DNA from: Treponema sp. JC4
GTDB lineage: Bacteria; Spirochaetota; Spirochaetia; Treponematales; Treponemataceae
Length of the DNA stretch: 64,000 bases
Direction: 5' to 3'
Assembly: GCF_000260795.1 (NCBI RefSeq)
Contig: NZ_AJGU01000003.1
Location: forward strand, 1-64,000
Shown here one piece after another: positions 8,952 through 16,676 of this stretch. The notes below the pieces were generated by a model that was given only the letters and a program-made list of their open reading frames with translations, had not been told where the DNA came from and made no database searches. Numbering within the stretch: the first letter of the stretch is position 1; every line of letters begins with the position of its first letter. A program made the translations under genes and the position numbers.

Positions 8952-10196
8952 ATGGAAAAAAGTGAAAATCCAAAAAAGAAAATCTCGCTGGCAATGCAGA
9001 TTTTTATCGCCCTCATTCTTGCTGTAATTGCAGGTCTTCTTATGCAGAAGGTACCTGAAATTGCAACGGCATATATAAAGCCTTTCGGAACTATCTTTCT
9101 GAATCTTGTTAAGTTTATTGTTGGTCCAATCGTTCTTTTTTCGATTATGGCAGGCATTGTTTCTATGAAGGATCTTAAAAAGCTTGGCGCAATCGGCGGA
9201 ACAACACTTGTTTATTATTTTTGTACAACTGCAGTTGCTGTTTCTATTGGACTTATTGTTGCTACTATTTTTAAGGGTTCTTTCCCTGCCCTTTCTACTG
9301 CTAGTCTTACTTACACAGCACCTAAAGGTGCTACAGCCCTGGATGTACTTGTAAATATCTTTCCTTCAAACTTTATTGTGCCAATTTCCAGCGCAAATAT
9401 GCTTCAGGTAATTGTAATGGCAATTCTTATCGGTTTTGCAGTTATCCTGCTTGGAGAAAAGGTTTCAGCAACTGTTGATGCTATTAATCGCTTGAACGAC
9501 ATTTTTATGAAATGTATGGAGATGATTTTAAAGCTTTCTCCTGTTGGTGTTTTCTGTCTTTTGACTCCTGTAATTGCGGCAAACGGAGCTGCTGTTATCG
9601 GTTCTCTTGCCAAGGTTCTGCTTGTAGCTTATATCTGCTATCTTCTTCACGGTATTATTGTTTATTCATTCACTGTAGCAACTTTTGGAAAAATTTCTCC
9701 ACTTAAGTTCTTTAAGGAAATGGCTCCTGCCATCACTTTTGCTTTCTCTAGTGCTTCTTCGGTAGGAACTTTGCCTTTGAATATTGAATGTACAAAAAAA
9801 CTTGGTGTTTCTAAAGAAGTTTCTTCTTTTGTTTTGCCGCTTGGTGCAACAATTAATATGGATGGAACTGCAATTTATCAGGGGGTTTGTGCAATCTTTA
9901 TTGCTGCCTGCTATGGAATTGATTTGAACCTTGGTCAGATGATTTCTATTGTTCTTACTGCAACTCTTGCATCTGTTGGTACTGCAGGTGTTCCAGGTGC
10001 CGGAATGGTTATGCTTGCCATGGTTCTTACTTCGGTTGGACTTCCTGTAGACGGAATTGCCCTTGTTGCTGGTGTAGACCGCATTTTTGATATGGGACGA
10101 ACAACACTTAACATCACAGGTGATGCTTCTTGTACTGTAATTGTTTCAAACCTTATGAAAAAACGCGAAGCAAAACTTGCTGCTAAAAACCAGTAA
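8952..10196 (+). CDS. Dicarboxylate/amino acid:cation symporter (DAACS family)
   Basis: Secondary transporter of the glutamate/aspartate/dicarboxylate class, 414 residues, inner membrane. The family core is present: the serine-rich hairpin FSSASSVGTLPLN near residue 275, LPLGATINMDGTAIYQG near 295, and the second hairpin SVGTAGVPGAGMVML near 340, followed by DRIFDMGRTTLNITGD. The start has an AAGGAG site (8936-8941) just upstream. Substrate cannot be set from sequence; glutamate, aspartate, serine or threonine are all possible. Its 3' end overlaps the convergent TauE/SafE gene by 14 bp. Confidence 0.9.
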   Translation: MEKSENPKKKISLAMQIFIALILAVIAGLLMQKVPEIATAYIKPFGTIFLNLVKFIVGPIVLFSIMAGIVSMKDLKKLGAIGGTTLVYYFCTTAVAVSIGLIVATIFKGSFPALSTASLTYTAPKGATALDVLVNIFPSNFIVPISSANMLQVIVMAILIGFAVILLGEKVSATVDAINRLNDIFMKCMEMILKLSPVGVFCLLTPVIAANGAAVIGSLAKVLLVAYICYLLHGIIVYSFTVATFGKISPLKFFKEMAPAITFAFSSASSVGTLPLNIECTKKLGVSKEVSSFVLPLGATINMDGTAIYQGVCAIFIAACYGIDLNLGQMISIVLTATLASVGTAGVPGAGMVMLAMVLTSVGLPVDGIALVAGVDRIFDMGRTTLNITGDASCTVIVSNLMKKREAKLAAKNQ

Positions 10197-10938
10197 TAAT
10201 TTTTACTAAAAGTAAAGTCAAAACAAAGATGATGAGAGGTTTTACGATTGTAGAACCTTTCTTCATCACAAGTCCTGAACCAATATAATTTCCAAGCATA
10301 TTACTTACGGCAGCGGCAATTCCAAGCGGAATCATAACCCGGCCGTTAATCAGATAGACAACAAGGGCTGCAACATTTGTAGAAAAATTGATTACCTTGG
10401 TGTGAGCGTTAGCCTGTCTAAGCGACATTTTTGCAAAAACATTAAAGGCAATAATCAAAAAAGTACCTGTCCCGGGACCATAAAGCCCGTCATACATCCC
10501 GATAACCAGGGCAGAAATCATTACAATAGCAAAAGTCTTTTTTGAACAATCAGAAACTTCTGATTCATAAGGCTTAAAAATGCGCTTATTCAAAACACAA
10601 AAAGCTACGATTGGAAGAACAAACAAAAGCATTGTTTTGAGTGCGTTTTCTGGCACAAGCAGCGAAAGCTTTGCCCCTATAGCAGAGCCTAAAAATCCGC
10701 AGAAAACTGAAGGAATAGCAAGTTTCAGGATTACAAGTTTTCCCTTAATAAAACGTACAGTTGCAAGTCCTGTTCCAAAAGTGGAAGAAAATTTGTTAGT
10801 TGCAATTGCATTATGAATAGGAAGTCCCGCAAAAAGATAAGCTGGCAGGGAAATTAAGCCGCCGCCCCCGGCAATAGAATCAACAAATCCGGCAAGAAAA
10901 AGCATTGGGCAGACAATTGCAAAACTGAGTATAGACAT
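10183..10938 (-). CDS. TauE/SafE (TSUP) family membrane permease
   Basis: Inner-membrane protein of 251 residues with about eight hydrophobic segments. It belongs to the sulfite exporter TauE/SafE family, judging from the start FLAGFVDSIAGGGGLISLPA and the internal repeat GMYDGLYGPGTGTFLIIAF. Members move sulfite, sulfoacetate or other organosulfur anions, and many have unknown substrates. The ATG at 10938 lies 5 nt from a -10-like TACAAT, leaving little or no leader. No sulfur-metabolism gene lies beside it, so the substrate is open. Confidence 0.88.
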   Translation of the reverse strand: MSILSFAIVCPMLFLAGFVDSIAGGGGLISLPAYLFAGLPIHNAIATNKFSSTFGTGLATVRFIKGKLVILKLAIPSVFCGFLGSAIGAKLSLLVPENALKTMLLFVLPIVAFCVLNKRIFKPYESEVSDCSKKTFAIVMISALVIGMYDGLYGPGTGTFLIIAFNVFAKMSLRQANAHTKVINFSTNVAALVVYLINGRVMIPLGIAAAVSNMLGNYIGSGLVMKKGSTIVKPLIIFVLTLLLVKIITGF

Positions 10939-10943
10939 GCCTT

Positions 10944-10972
10944 ATTGTAGCAGAAAGGAAAAATGTGAGCAA
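10944..10972 (-). promoter_or_regulatory. Putative promoter of the TauE/SafE gene
   Basis: On the minus strand TTGCTC (10972-10967) and TACAAT (10949-10944) have a 17-bp spacer. The -10 ends 5 nt before the ATG, the same arrangement as at feoAB and the gene at 55903. Confidence 0.5.
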
Positions 10973-10980
10973 TTTGGGAA

Positions 10981-11050
10981 TTTGATAATAATTCTCAAAT
11001 TCTATTGACATTTTTAAGCCCTTACTGTAATTTTGATAACCGTTATCAAA
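10981..11050 (+). promoter_or_regulatory. zur promoter with two palindromic Zur-type boxes
   Basis: Box 1 is TTTGATAATAATTCTCAAA (10981-10999, 9-1-9 with one mismatch). Box 2 is TTTGATAACCGTTATCAAA (11032-11050, a perfect 9-1-9 palindrome). Between them lie TTGACA (11005-11010) and a -10-like TAATTT (11028-11033) with a 17-bp spacer, so box 2 covers the -10/start region. The layout suggests autorepression by the Fur-family protein encoded next; the zinc assignment comes from the downstream genes. Confidence 0.75.
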
Positions 11051-11062
11051 TTGTAAGTAAAA

Positions 11063-11503
11063 ATGCAGAAAACAGTCTATAGAACAAAACAACAGGAACT
11101 TCTTCTTAATTATCTTCGCGAAATGCAGGGAAAGCATTTTACGGCAGAAGATGTACGCCTTCATTTTGAAGAAAAAAAGATTTCCATTGGAATTGCAACA
11201 ATTTACCGCCAGCTGGAAAAGCTTGTAAACGAAGGCAAAATCCAGAAGTATTTTATTGACGATCATTCTGCGGCCTGCTTTGAGTATGCCGGCGAAAGCT
11301 GTAAACAAAACGAAAAACACTTCCACTTAAAATGTGAGCTTTGCGGCCGTCTTATCCACCTTGAATGTGATGAGCTGGAAGAGCTTGGGGGACACTTAAA
11401 AACTGAACATGGTTTTGTAATCAATCCGCTTAGAACGGTTTTTTACGGGCTTTGTACTGACTGTGCAAATAAAAAAGAGGCAGAAAATGATATTGAAGAA
11501 TAA
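11063..11503 (+). CDS. zur: Fur-family metalloregulator, probably Zur
   Basis: Metal-dependent repressor of 146 residues. It has an N-terminal winged helix with ATIYRQLEKLVNEGKI (recognition region), a His-rich hinge EKHFHLKCELCGRLIHLEC and a C-terminal CTDC; the two CxxC pairs form the structural zinc site of the family. Fur, Zur and PerR are hard to separate by sequence. I call it Zur because a COG0523 GTPase and a His-rich ZnuA follow on the same strand and because the upstream palindromes resemble known Zur boxes. Confidence 0.82.
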   Translation: MQKTVYRTKQQELLLNYLREMQGKHFTAEDVRLHFEEKKISIGIATIYRQLEKLVNEGKIQKYFIDDHSAACFEYAGESCKQNEKHFHLKCELCGRLIHLECDELEELGGHLKTEHGFVINPLRTVFYGLCTDCANKKEAENDIEE

Positions 11504-11786
11504 AAAAGGCCTCTTCGCCTCTCTTGCAATTTGTCTTATCATAGCCCTCTTTTCTGTCCTGACTTTTGAAGCCTTACACAGCGGGCACGAAGCTTTCTGT
11601 CATGAGGAAGACTGTCCTGTATGTATAGTTCTTCAGATAATCCGCGCAAATAAGAAAACAAGCCCGGCTGCACATGCAGAAGCGGCAGAGTTTATCAGTT
11701 TCTTCTATATTAATGTCATTATTCTTTCTGCCCTGCTTTTTGTGCCGGCAACCCTTGTAAAGCAGAAAGTCAAACTGGTGATTTAA
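11487..11786 (+). CDS. Small membrane protein with HEEDCPVC motif, in the zinc locus
   Basis: No function recognised. The frame is open from 11463, but the ATG at 11487 has an AGAGG site at good spacing, so I use it (99 residues, overlapping zur by 17 bp). Seen: a first membrane helix at about residues 8-26, a loop with HSGHEAFCHEEDCPVC, and a second helix near residue 70-90. The His/Cys/Glu cluster between two helices is a plausible metal-binding site, and the overlap with zur suggests a role in zinc homeostasis (inferred). Confidence 0.7.
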   Translation: MILKNKKGLFASLAICLIIALFSVLTFEALHSGHEAFCHEEDCPVCIVLQIIRANKKTSPAAHAEAAEFISFFYINVIILSALLFVPATLVKQKVKLVI

Positions 11787-11811
11787 TGCGGGAAATTCAG
11801 TAAACGAGTTT

Positions 11812-11898
11812 GTAAAGCTAAAAAATTGCTGCATCGCAATTTTTTTTAACGCTTTGCTATTAAACACCGCGAGCTCTGACCGGCTCGCTTACACAAGG
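11812..11898 (+). repeat. Dispersed double-hairpin repeat, copy 2
   Basis: Same 87-bp layout as copy 1. The first hairpin and spacer are almost identical. The second hairpin is GCGAGC-TCTGACCG-GCTCGC, so both arms differ from copy 1 in a compensating way. It ends about 10 bp before the start of the COG0523 gene and would be in its leader. Confidence 0.85.
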
Positions 11899-11908
11899 GA
11901 AAATCACC

Positions 11909-13069
11909 ATGAAGAAAAATTATAATAATAAAAAACCTGTAGTTCTTATCACAGGCTATCTTGGCTCTGGAAAAACTACTTTGCTTAATAACCTGCTCCG
12001 CCAGGAAAAACGCCGCGTTGCCCTTATTGTAAATGATATGGGAAGCATCAATGTGGATGCAGAAATCTTAAAGAAAAACGGTTCAAACGTTACTGAATGT
12101 CCAATGTTTGAATTGCAGAACGGCTGTATCTGCTGTACCTTGCGCGAAGAGTTCATAAAGCAGATTGAAAAAATCTCTAATCTTGATACCGTTGACGTTG
12201 TATTTGTTGAAGCTTCGGGTATTTCTGACCCGGGGGCAGTTTCCGCAAGCTTCCTTGCCTACGAAGAAGATAATCCCGACACAAACGTTTATCTTACTTC
12301 GGTTGTTACAGTTGTTGATGCTGACCGTATTTACCGCGAATTCCTGGACGACCTTAAAAAGAAGGCTGACAAAGAAGCAACCGACGAAAATAATCTTACC
12401 GCAGAAGAAATTTCTACCCTCATCGTTGACCAGATTGAATTCTGCAACTTTATCGTCCTCAACAAATGCGACCTGCTCGACGAAAAGCAGCTTGCAGAAG
12501 TTGAAGCAATCATCCGCGACTTCCAGCCGCGTGCCCCGATTTTCCACAGCGTAAACGGAAACATCGATATCGATCAGATTACTACAACAGAGCCTTTCAA
12601 CTACGAGCAGATTGATTCTTCTTCCGCAATTCAGAAGGCAATCAACAGCCTGAACGAACCAAACCGCGCAACTCAGGGCTGCACCGGCGAATACGGAATC
12701 TCAAGCTTTGTTTTTGAAGAAAAGCGTCCTTTCAACCGCGAACGCTTTATGAATTTTGTAAACAACAATTACCCGAAGGAGCTTATCCGGGCCAAGGGCT
12801 ACATCTGGTTCAGCGACGCAGATGCAAATGTTCAGCTTTTTGAGCAGGCTGGCCGTAACTCATCTGTAATGACAGTTGCCTACTGGATTGACGCTCTGGA
12901 AGAAAAACAGAAGCAGGAGTATCTGGAATACAATCCGGACGTTAAGGAAGCCTGGGACGATGATTTCGGCGACAGAGTTAATCAGCTTGTAATCATCGGA
13001 AAAGGCTATAACAAGGATAAAATCACAGCAGCTCTTAAGAGTTGTTTAGATGAGAAGGCTATTGCATAA
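11909..13069 (+). CDS. COG0523 (CobW-like) GTPase, likely zinc metallochaperone
   Basis: G3E GTPase of 386 residues with Walker A GYLGSGKTTLLNNLL near residue 15, the metal-binding CICC motif in NGCICCTLREEF near 74, the Walker B-type FVEASGISDP and the guanine motif NKCD. The C-terminal CobW_C domain starts near residue 270 (YGISSFVFEEKRPF). COG0523 members include CobW, NHase activators and zinc chaperones (ZNG1/ZagA class). The position between zur and znuA favours zinc delivery under zinc limitation rather than cobalamin synthesis. Confidence 0.85.
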   Translation: MKKNYNNKKPVVLITGYLGSGKTTLLNNLLRQEKRRVALIVNDMGSINVDAEILKKNGSNVTECPMFELQNGCICCTLREEFIKQIEKISNLDTVDVVFVEASGISDPGAVSASFLAYEEDNPDTNVYLTSVVTVVDADRIYREFLDDLKKKADKEATDENNLTAEEISTLIVDQIEFCNFIVLNKCDLLDEKQLAEVEAIIRDFQPRAPIFHSVNGNIDIDQITTTEPFNYEQIDSSSAIQKAINSLNEPNRATQGCTGEYGISSFVFEEKRPFNRERFMNFVNNNYPKELIRAKGYIWFSDADANVQLFEQAGRNSSVMTVAYWIDALEEKQKQEYLEYNPDVKEAWDDDFGDRVNQLVIIGKGYNKDKITAALKSCLDEKAIA

Positions 13070-13080
13070 AAAACAGCTTC

Positions 13081-13159
13081 TAGGTTTTAGGTTCTAGGTG
13101 CTAGAATTTAGGTAATAGGAAAAAAATCCTAACACCTGGCACCTAGAACCTAACACCTG
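13081..13159. repeat. Long inverted repeat built of TAGGTTCTAGG-type units
   Basis: The left arm 13081-13120 carries repeated TAGGTT/TAGGTG units (TTTTAGGTTCTAGGTGC). The right arm 13127-13159 carries the complement (GGCACCTAGAACCTAACACC). They can fold into one imperfect stem. It lies between the COG0523 gene and znuA with no T tract, so it looks like a repeat element rather than a terminator. Confidence 0.75.
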
Positions 13160-13177
13160 ATATAAGGAGATATAAAC

Positions 13178-14212
13178 ATGAAATTAAGAAAAATTATTGC
13201 GGGAATTATTATTTCCCTTACACTCACCGCATCAGCTTTTGCGGCAAAAAAATCAGCTAAAAACGACAAACTCAAAGTTGTAACCACAATCTTCCCACAG
13301 TATGACTGGACCCGGGAAATTATGGGAGACAAGGCTTCTTCAGTCCAGCTTACCCTTCTTGTAGGAAACGGCGTTGACCTACATTCTTACCAGCCTTCAA
13401 TTCAGGATATCGCAAAAATCTCTACTGCAGATATCTTTATCTACGTTGGCGGAGAAAGTGACGGTTGGGTAAAAGACGCCCTCAAAAATGCAACCAACAA
13501 AAATATGAAGGTTATCAATCTTCTTGAAGTTCTTGGCGATAAGGTAAAAGCTGAAGAAATTAAAGAAGGTATGCAGGCAGAAGAGGAAGAACACGAGGAT
13601 CACGACCACGATGCCGAAGACCATGATCATGAAGCAGAAGGTCACCACCACCATCACGATGATGACGAAGAAGTTGAATACGACGAGCACGTATGGCTTT
13701 CTGTACGCAATGCAAAGATTTTGTGCGCTGAAATTACAGCTGCCCTCTGTGAAAAAGACGCTGCAAATGCTGCTGCTTACAAGGCAAACTGCAATGCTTA
13801 CTCTGCAAAACTCGACGCTCTGGATAAGGCTTACACCGCTGCAGTCGCTTCAGCTTCAAAAAAGACAATCCTTTTTGGCGACCGCTTCCCGTTCCGCTAT
13901 CTTACAGACGATTATGGTCTTGATTACTATGCTGCCTTTGTTGGCTGCTCTGCCGAAACAGAAGCCAGCTTTGAAACCGTAGTATTCCTGTCTAAAAAAG
14001 TAGACGAACTTAGCTTGAATTCTGTACTCAAAATCGAAAGCGGCGACGGAAAAATCGCCCGAACCATCGTTCAGAACACAAAGAATAAAACCGCAAAAGT
14101 TCTTACCCTGGATTCAATCCAGTCTACAACCTTAAAACAGGCTGCCGCAGGCACAACTTACCTTAAAATTATGGAAGATAACCTTAAGGTACTTAAAGAA
14201 GCACTGAACTAA
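13178..14212 (+). CDS. znuA: ZnuA-like zinc ABC transporter substrate-binding protein
   Basis: Exported metal-binding protein of 344 residues (cluster A-I). It has a signal peptide at 1-23 ending SAFAAKK, the N-terminal VVTTIFPQYDWTREI, a first histidine in NGVDLHSYQPS, then a charged loop very rich in His, Asp and Glu at about residues 138-168 (includes HHHHHDDDEEV), followed by DEHVWLSVRNA. His-rich loops are typical of zinc rather than manganese binding. No ZnuB permease or ZnuC ATPase follows, so those must lie elsewhere. An AAGGAG site precedes the ATG, and a terminator closes the unit at 14231-14263. Confidence 0.9.
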   Translation: MKLRKIIAGIIISLTLTASAFAAKKSAKNDKLKVVTTIFPQYDWTREIMGDKASSVQLTLLVGNGVDLHSYQPSIQDIAKISTADIFIYVGGESDGWVKDALKNATNKNMKVINLLEVLGDKVKAEEIKEGMQAEEEEHEDHDHDAEDHDHEAEGHHHHHDDDEEVEYDEHVWLSVRNAKILCAEITAALCEKDAANAAAYKANCNAYSAKLDALDKAYTAAVASASKKTILFGDRFPFRYLTDDYGLDYYAAFVGCSAETEASFETVVFLSKKVDELSLNSVLKIESGDGKIARTIVQNTKNKTAKVLTLDSIQSTTLKQAAAGTTYLKIMEDNLKVLKEALN

Positions 14213-14230
14213 ATCGCCCCATAAGCAAAC

Positions 14231-14263
14231 AAAAGCCCTGAGCAGAAACGCTCAGGGCTTTTT
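14231..14263 (+). terminator. Intrinsic terminator after znuA
   Basis: AAAAGCCCTGAGC pairs with GCTCAGGGCTTTT across an AGAAAC loop, with further T residues after it. It closes the zur-to-znuA unit and faces the convergent small gene at 14284. Confidence 0.9.
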
Positions 14264-14283
14264 GTTTATATGAATAACTACAA

Positions 14284-14583
14284 TTATTTTTTATTTCTTC
14301 TGGAAACTTCGTCAAAGAATTTTGAACCGCCGTATCCGTTTCCGCGTGCAGGTCCAAGAATTTTTTGCTGTACTTCGCAAGTCTTTTTCATTGAATTAAC
14401 CAGATGCTTGCCAGGATTTGAAAGACGGTTGTAATTGACTTGATACATCACAGGATTTTTTTCACTGATATGGTAAATCTTGCTTGAACCAACGAAAAAT
14501 GAAAAAACGGCAATAACTACCATAAAGATTGAAATGTTTTTTACTTTCTGAAGCACTTTTTGATTATCAATACGATTTTTCAT
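14284..14583 (-). CDS. Hypothetical single-pass membrane protein
   Basis: 99 residues, no family recognised. A basic N-terminus (MKNRIDNQKVLQKVK) precedes one hydrophobic segment at about residues 17-34 (ISIFMVVIAVFSFFVG), giving a probable N-in signal anchor with a polar, glycine- and arginine-containing C-terminus outside. AAGGAG lies upstream of the ATG. It is convergent with znuA and divergent from the two-component system; no link to either is visible in the sequence. Confidence 0.6.
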   Translation of the reverse strand: MKNRIDNQKVLQKVKNISIFMVVIAVFSFFVGSSKIYHISEKNPVMYQVNYNRLSNPGKHLVNSMKKTCEVQQKILGPARGNGYGGSKFFDEVSRRNKK

Positions 14584-14699
14584 GGAATACTCCTTGCGAA
14601 TATATCGCTTTTTTCAGATGTCTCCCTCATACTTATTTTCGGATATTTCAAGGAGTACTTTACTAAAGTTATTGTCATTTGAACTTTAAGTACTTTTTT

Positions 14700-14752
14700 A
14701 AGGTTACAGAAAGGTTATTTATCATCTGTAATAAGGAAACTCGTGTTATACT
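14700..14752 (+). promoter_or_regulatory. Response-regulator direct repeat and -10 of the two-component operon
   Basis: AAGGTT occurs at 14700-14705 and 14711-14716, an 11-bp period typical of OmpR-class tandem binding. A -10-like TATACT lies at 14747-14752. The same AAGGTT-N5-AAGGTT arrangement, 29-30 bp before a -10, precedes the efflux operon at 16677. Confidence 0.6.
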
Positions 14753-14770
14753 ATAAACTGCGAGGATTTT

Positions 14771-15451
14771 ATGAACAAAGTTCTTATTGCGGATGATGAA
14801 GCGGAAGTTGTTGAGCTGGTAAAACTCTATCTTGAAAAGGATGGATTTGAAGTTTTTTCTGCCGGAGACGGAATGACAGCCCTTGGAATTGTTGAAACAG
14901 AAAAACTTGACTGCGCAATTCTTGACGTTATGATGCCTGAATTAAACGGCTTTCAGCTTCTTAAAAAAATCCGTGAAAAATCTGACATTCCTGTAATTAT
15001 GCTCACTGCCCGCACCTCTTCTTCTGATAAGGTCCTTGGGCTGGATCTTGGAGCTGATGATTATGTGGCAAAGCCTTTTGACGGGCTGGAGCTCTGTGCC
15101 CGCGTAAAAGCAAATATCCGCCGCTATACTTCAAACTCAAAAGATAATACTCCCGCAATCTTAAAAGCAGGCCCACTGGAGCTTGATGCCGAAAAATGTC
15201 AGCTCTTTAAAAATGGCCGCCAGATAGAAATCACTTCTACAGAATTCCGTGTACTTCAGCTTTTTATGGCTAATCCCAGCCGGGTTTTTACAAAGGCTCA
15301 GATTAGCGCTGCCGGCTGGAACGAAGACTCTTATGTTGAAGACAACAGTATTATGGTTACTTTGAGTAAACTGCGCTCGAAACTTGGCGGCGAAGGCTGG
15401 ATTAAAAATATCCGCGGGCTTGGCTACAGAATGGAGATTCAGGATGAATAA
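14771..15451 (+). CDS. OmpR/PhoB-family response regulator
   Basis: 226 residues. The receiver domain has ADDE near residue 7-10 and the phosphoacceptor Asp in CAILDVMMPELNG near 53, with the conserved Lys in DDYVAKPF near 102. A C-terminal winged-helix domain from about 130 ends with GLGYRMEIQ. It is translationally coupled to the sensor kinase, whose ATG lies inside its 3' end. Shared direct repeats upstream of this gene and of the RND operon at 16677 suggest that it activates both. The signal is not readable from sequence. Confidence 0.92.
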   Translation: MNKVLIADDEAEVVELVKLYLEKDGFEVFSAGDGMTALGIVETEKLDCAILDVMMPELNGFQLLKKIREKSDIPVIMLTARTSSSDKVLGLDLGADDYVAKPFDGLELCARVKANIRRYTSNSKDNTPAILKAGPLELDAEKCQLFKNGRQIEITSTEFRVLQLFMANPSRVFTKAQISAAGWNEDSYVEDNSIMVTLSKLRSKLGGEGWIKNIRGLGYRMEIQDE

Positions 15452-16505
15452 AAAACACAAGCTGAAATTCCAGATTTTTGCCTACATGGCGGCCACCTTT
15501 TTAATCTGGTTTATAATAAGTACCTTTGTTTCTGAGCTTTTTTATTATCTGGAAGAAAAACGAGGGGTTGAATTTCCCTTTAGAGTCTATGCCTTGTTAA
15601 CTTTTGTAGACATGGTTCTCCTTATCCTGATGAACATTCCCTTTCTGCGGTTTTTGATAAAGCATATTGACCGGCCAGTTCAGAAAATCATTTCGGGCTT
15701 AAATCATGTTTCGGAAGGCAATATCAGCGAGAAAATTGATTTTAACGCAGGAAACGAGCTTGATGAAATAAAAAATGCCTTTAATCAGATGTCGGGTAAA
15801 CTTGCCGAGGCAGAAAAAATCAAAGAAAATGCAGAAAATGAAAGGGTTCTGCTATTTGCAAATATGGCCCACGATCTAAAAACGCCGATTACCAGCATTA
15901 TAGGCTTTTCAAAGGCTCTTTCTGACGGAATTATTGATGATAAGGATAAACAGAAAGAGTATTTTACGACAATCAACCGCAAAGCCGTAAAAATGAACGG
16001 ACTGATTGACCGGCTTTTTGAATATGTAAAGCTTGAAAGCGCAGAAAATAAACTTCATTTAGAGCCCCTTGATGTGGCGGAAATATTAAGAAACTGCATT
16101 GCAGATATTTATACTGAATACGAAGAAAAAAAGATTGAACTTGAAATTGATATTCCTGATTCCGCCGTTACAAAAAATGCTGATAAGGTGGAACTTTCCC
16201 GCGTTTACACTAACCTTTTGAATAATGCAATTAAACATAATAGTCCTGGAATTAAGGTTCTTGTACGAATGAAAAATGACGGTTCTGTTCTTATTGCAGA
16301 CTCAGGAGAACTTGTACCGGAAGAAATGGCAGCGAAGCTTTTTACACCTTTTGTAAGCGGAGACTCTACCCGCAAAAATGGAAGCGGTCTGGGGCTTTCA
16401 CTTGCAAATAAGATTATGAAAAAGCACGGCGGAGATCTGCGCTTTGTCCAGGGAATGCCCGAAGTGCCGGAAGGATATACTAAAGCTTTTATAGCGGGGT
16501 TTTAG
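15444..16505 (+). CDS. Membrane sensor histidine kinase
   Basis: Partner of the preceding regulator, 353 residues from the ATG at 15444, which overlaps the regulator stop by 8 bp and has a GGAG-type site; the longer frame from 15384 is less likely. Two membrane helices (about 7-27 and 45-65) enclose a very short extracytoplasmic loop. They are followed by a HAMP domain, the HisKA box FANMAHDLKTPITSI and an ATPase domain with NLLNNAIKH and NGSGLGLSLA. The short loop suggests that the signal is sensed in the membrane or via partners, as in BceS/NisK-like envelope-stress kinases (inferred). Confidence 0.92.
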   Translation: MNKKHKLKFQIFAYMAATFLIWFIISTFVSELFYYLEEKRGVEFPFRVYALLTFVDMVLLILMNIPFLRFLIKHIDRPVQKIISGLNHVSEGNISEKIDFNAGNELDEIKNAFNQMSGKLAEAEKIKENAENERVLLFANMAHDLKTPITSIIGFSKALSDGIIDDKDKQKEYFTTINRKAVKMNGLIDRLFEYVKLESAENKLHLEPLDVAEILRNCIADIYTEYEEKKIELEIDIPDSAVTKNADKVELSRVYTNLLNNAIKHNSPGIKVLVRMKNDGSVLIADSGELVPEEMAAKLFTPFVSGDSTRKNGSGLGLSLANKIMKKHGGDLRFVQGMPEVPEGYTKAFIAGF

Positions 16506-16506
16506 G

Positions 16507-16600
16507 GGTAAGCAACTTGTTGCGACTCCCTAGGTGAAGGGGTAGCGGAAGACCGCTTGCGGGCTGGAGCGAGGGGAAGGCTTTCCCCGACCCTTAAATT
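16507..16600. repeat. Intergenic repeat with hairpins, GGCTGGAGCGA family
   Basis: About 95 bp between the kinase and the efflux operon. It contains GGGCTGGAGCGAGGGG and the palindromic GGGGAAGGCTTTCCCC, and is more GC-rich than its surroundings. The GGCTGGAGCGA core also occurs at 42841-42950. No coding potential seen. Confidence 0.6.
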
Positions 16601-16601
16601 T

Positions 16602-16653
16602 AAGGTTTAAGAAAGGTTTCTTTAATTTAACTTAAAACGGGCCTCTGTAAGAT
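16602..16653 (+). promoter_or_regulatory. Response-regulator direct repeat and -10 of the RND operon
   Basis: AAGGTT at 16602-16607 and 16613-16618 (11-bp period), then a -10-like TAAGAT at 16648-16653. Spacing and half-sites match those in front of the response regulator. Confidence 0.6.
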
Positions 16654-16676
16654 GTAATTGTTCTTATGGAGGTCTT

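Noticed and set aside
10404-10420. GTTAGCCTGTCTAAG inside the TauE/SafE gene, similar to the metal-type operator
   Set aside because: Spacing is 5 not 6, one end base differs, and it lies within a coding region.
11909-13069. COG0523 gene as a cobalamin cobaltochelatase helper (CobW)
   Set aside because: Its neighbours are zur and znuA, and the organism uses the anaerobic route, so a zinc role is more likely.
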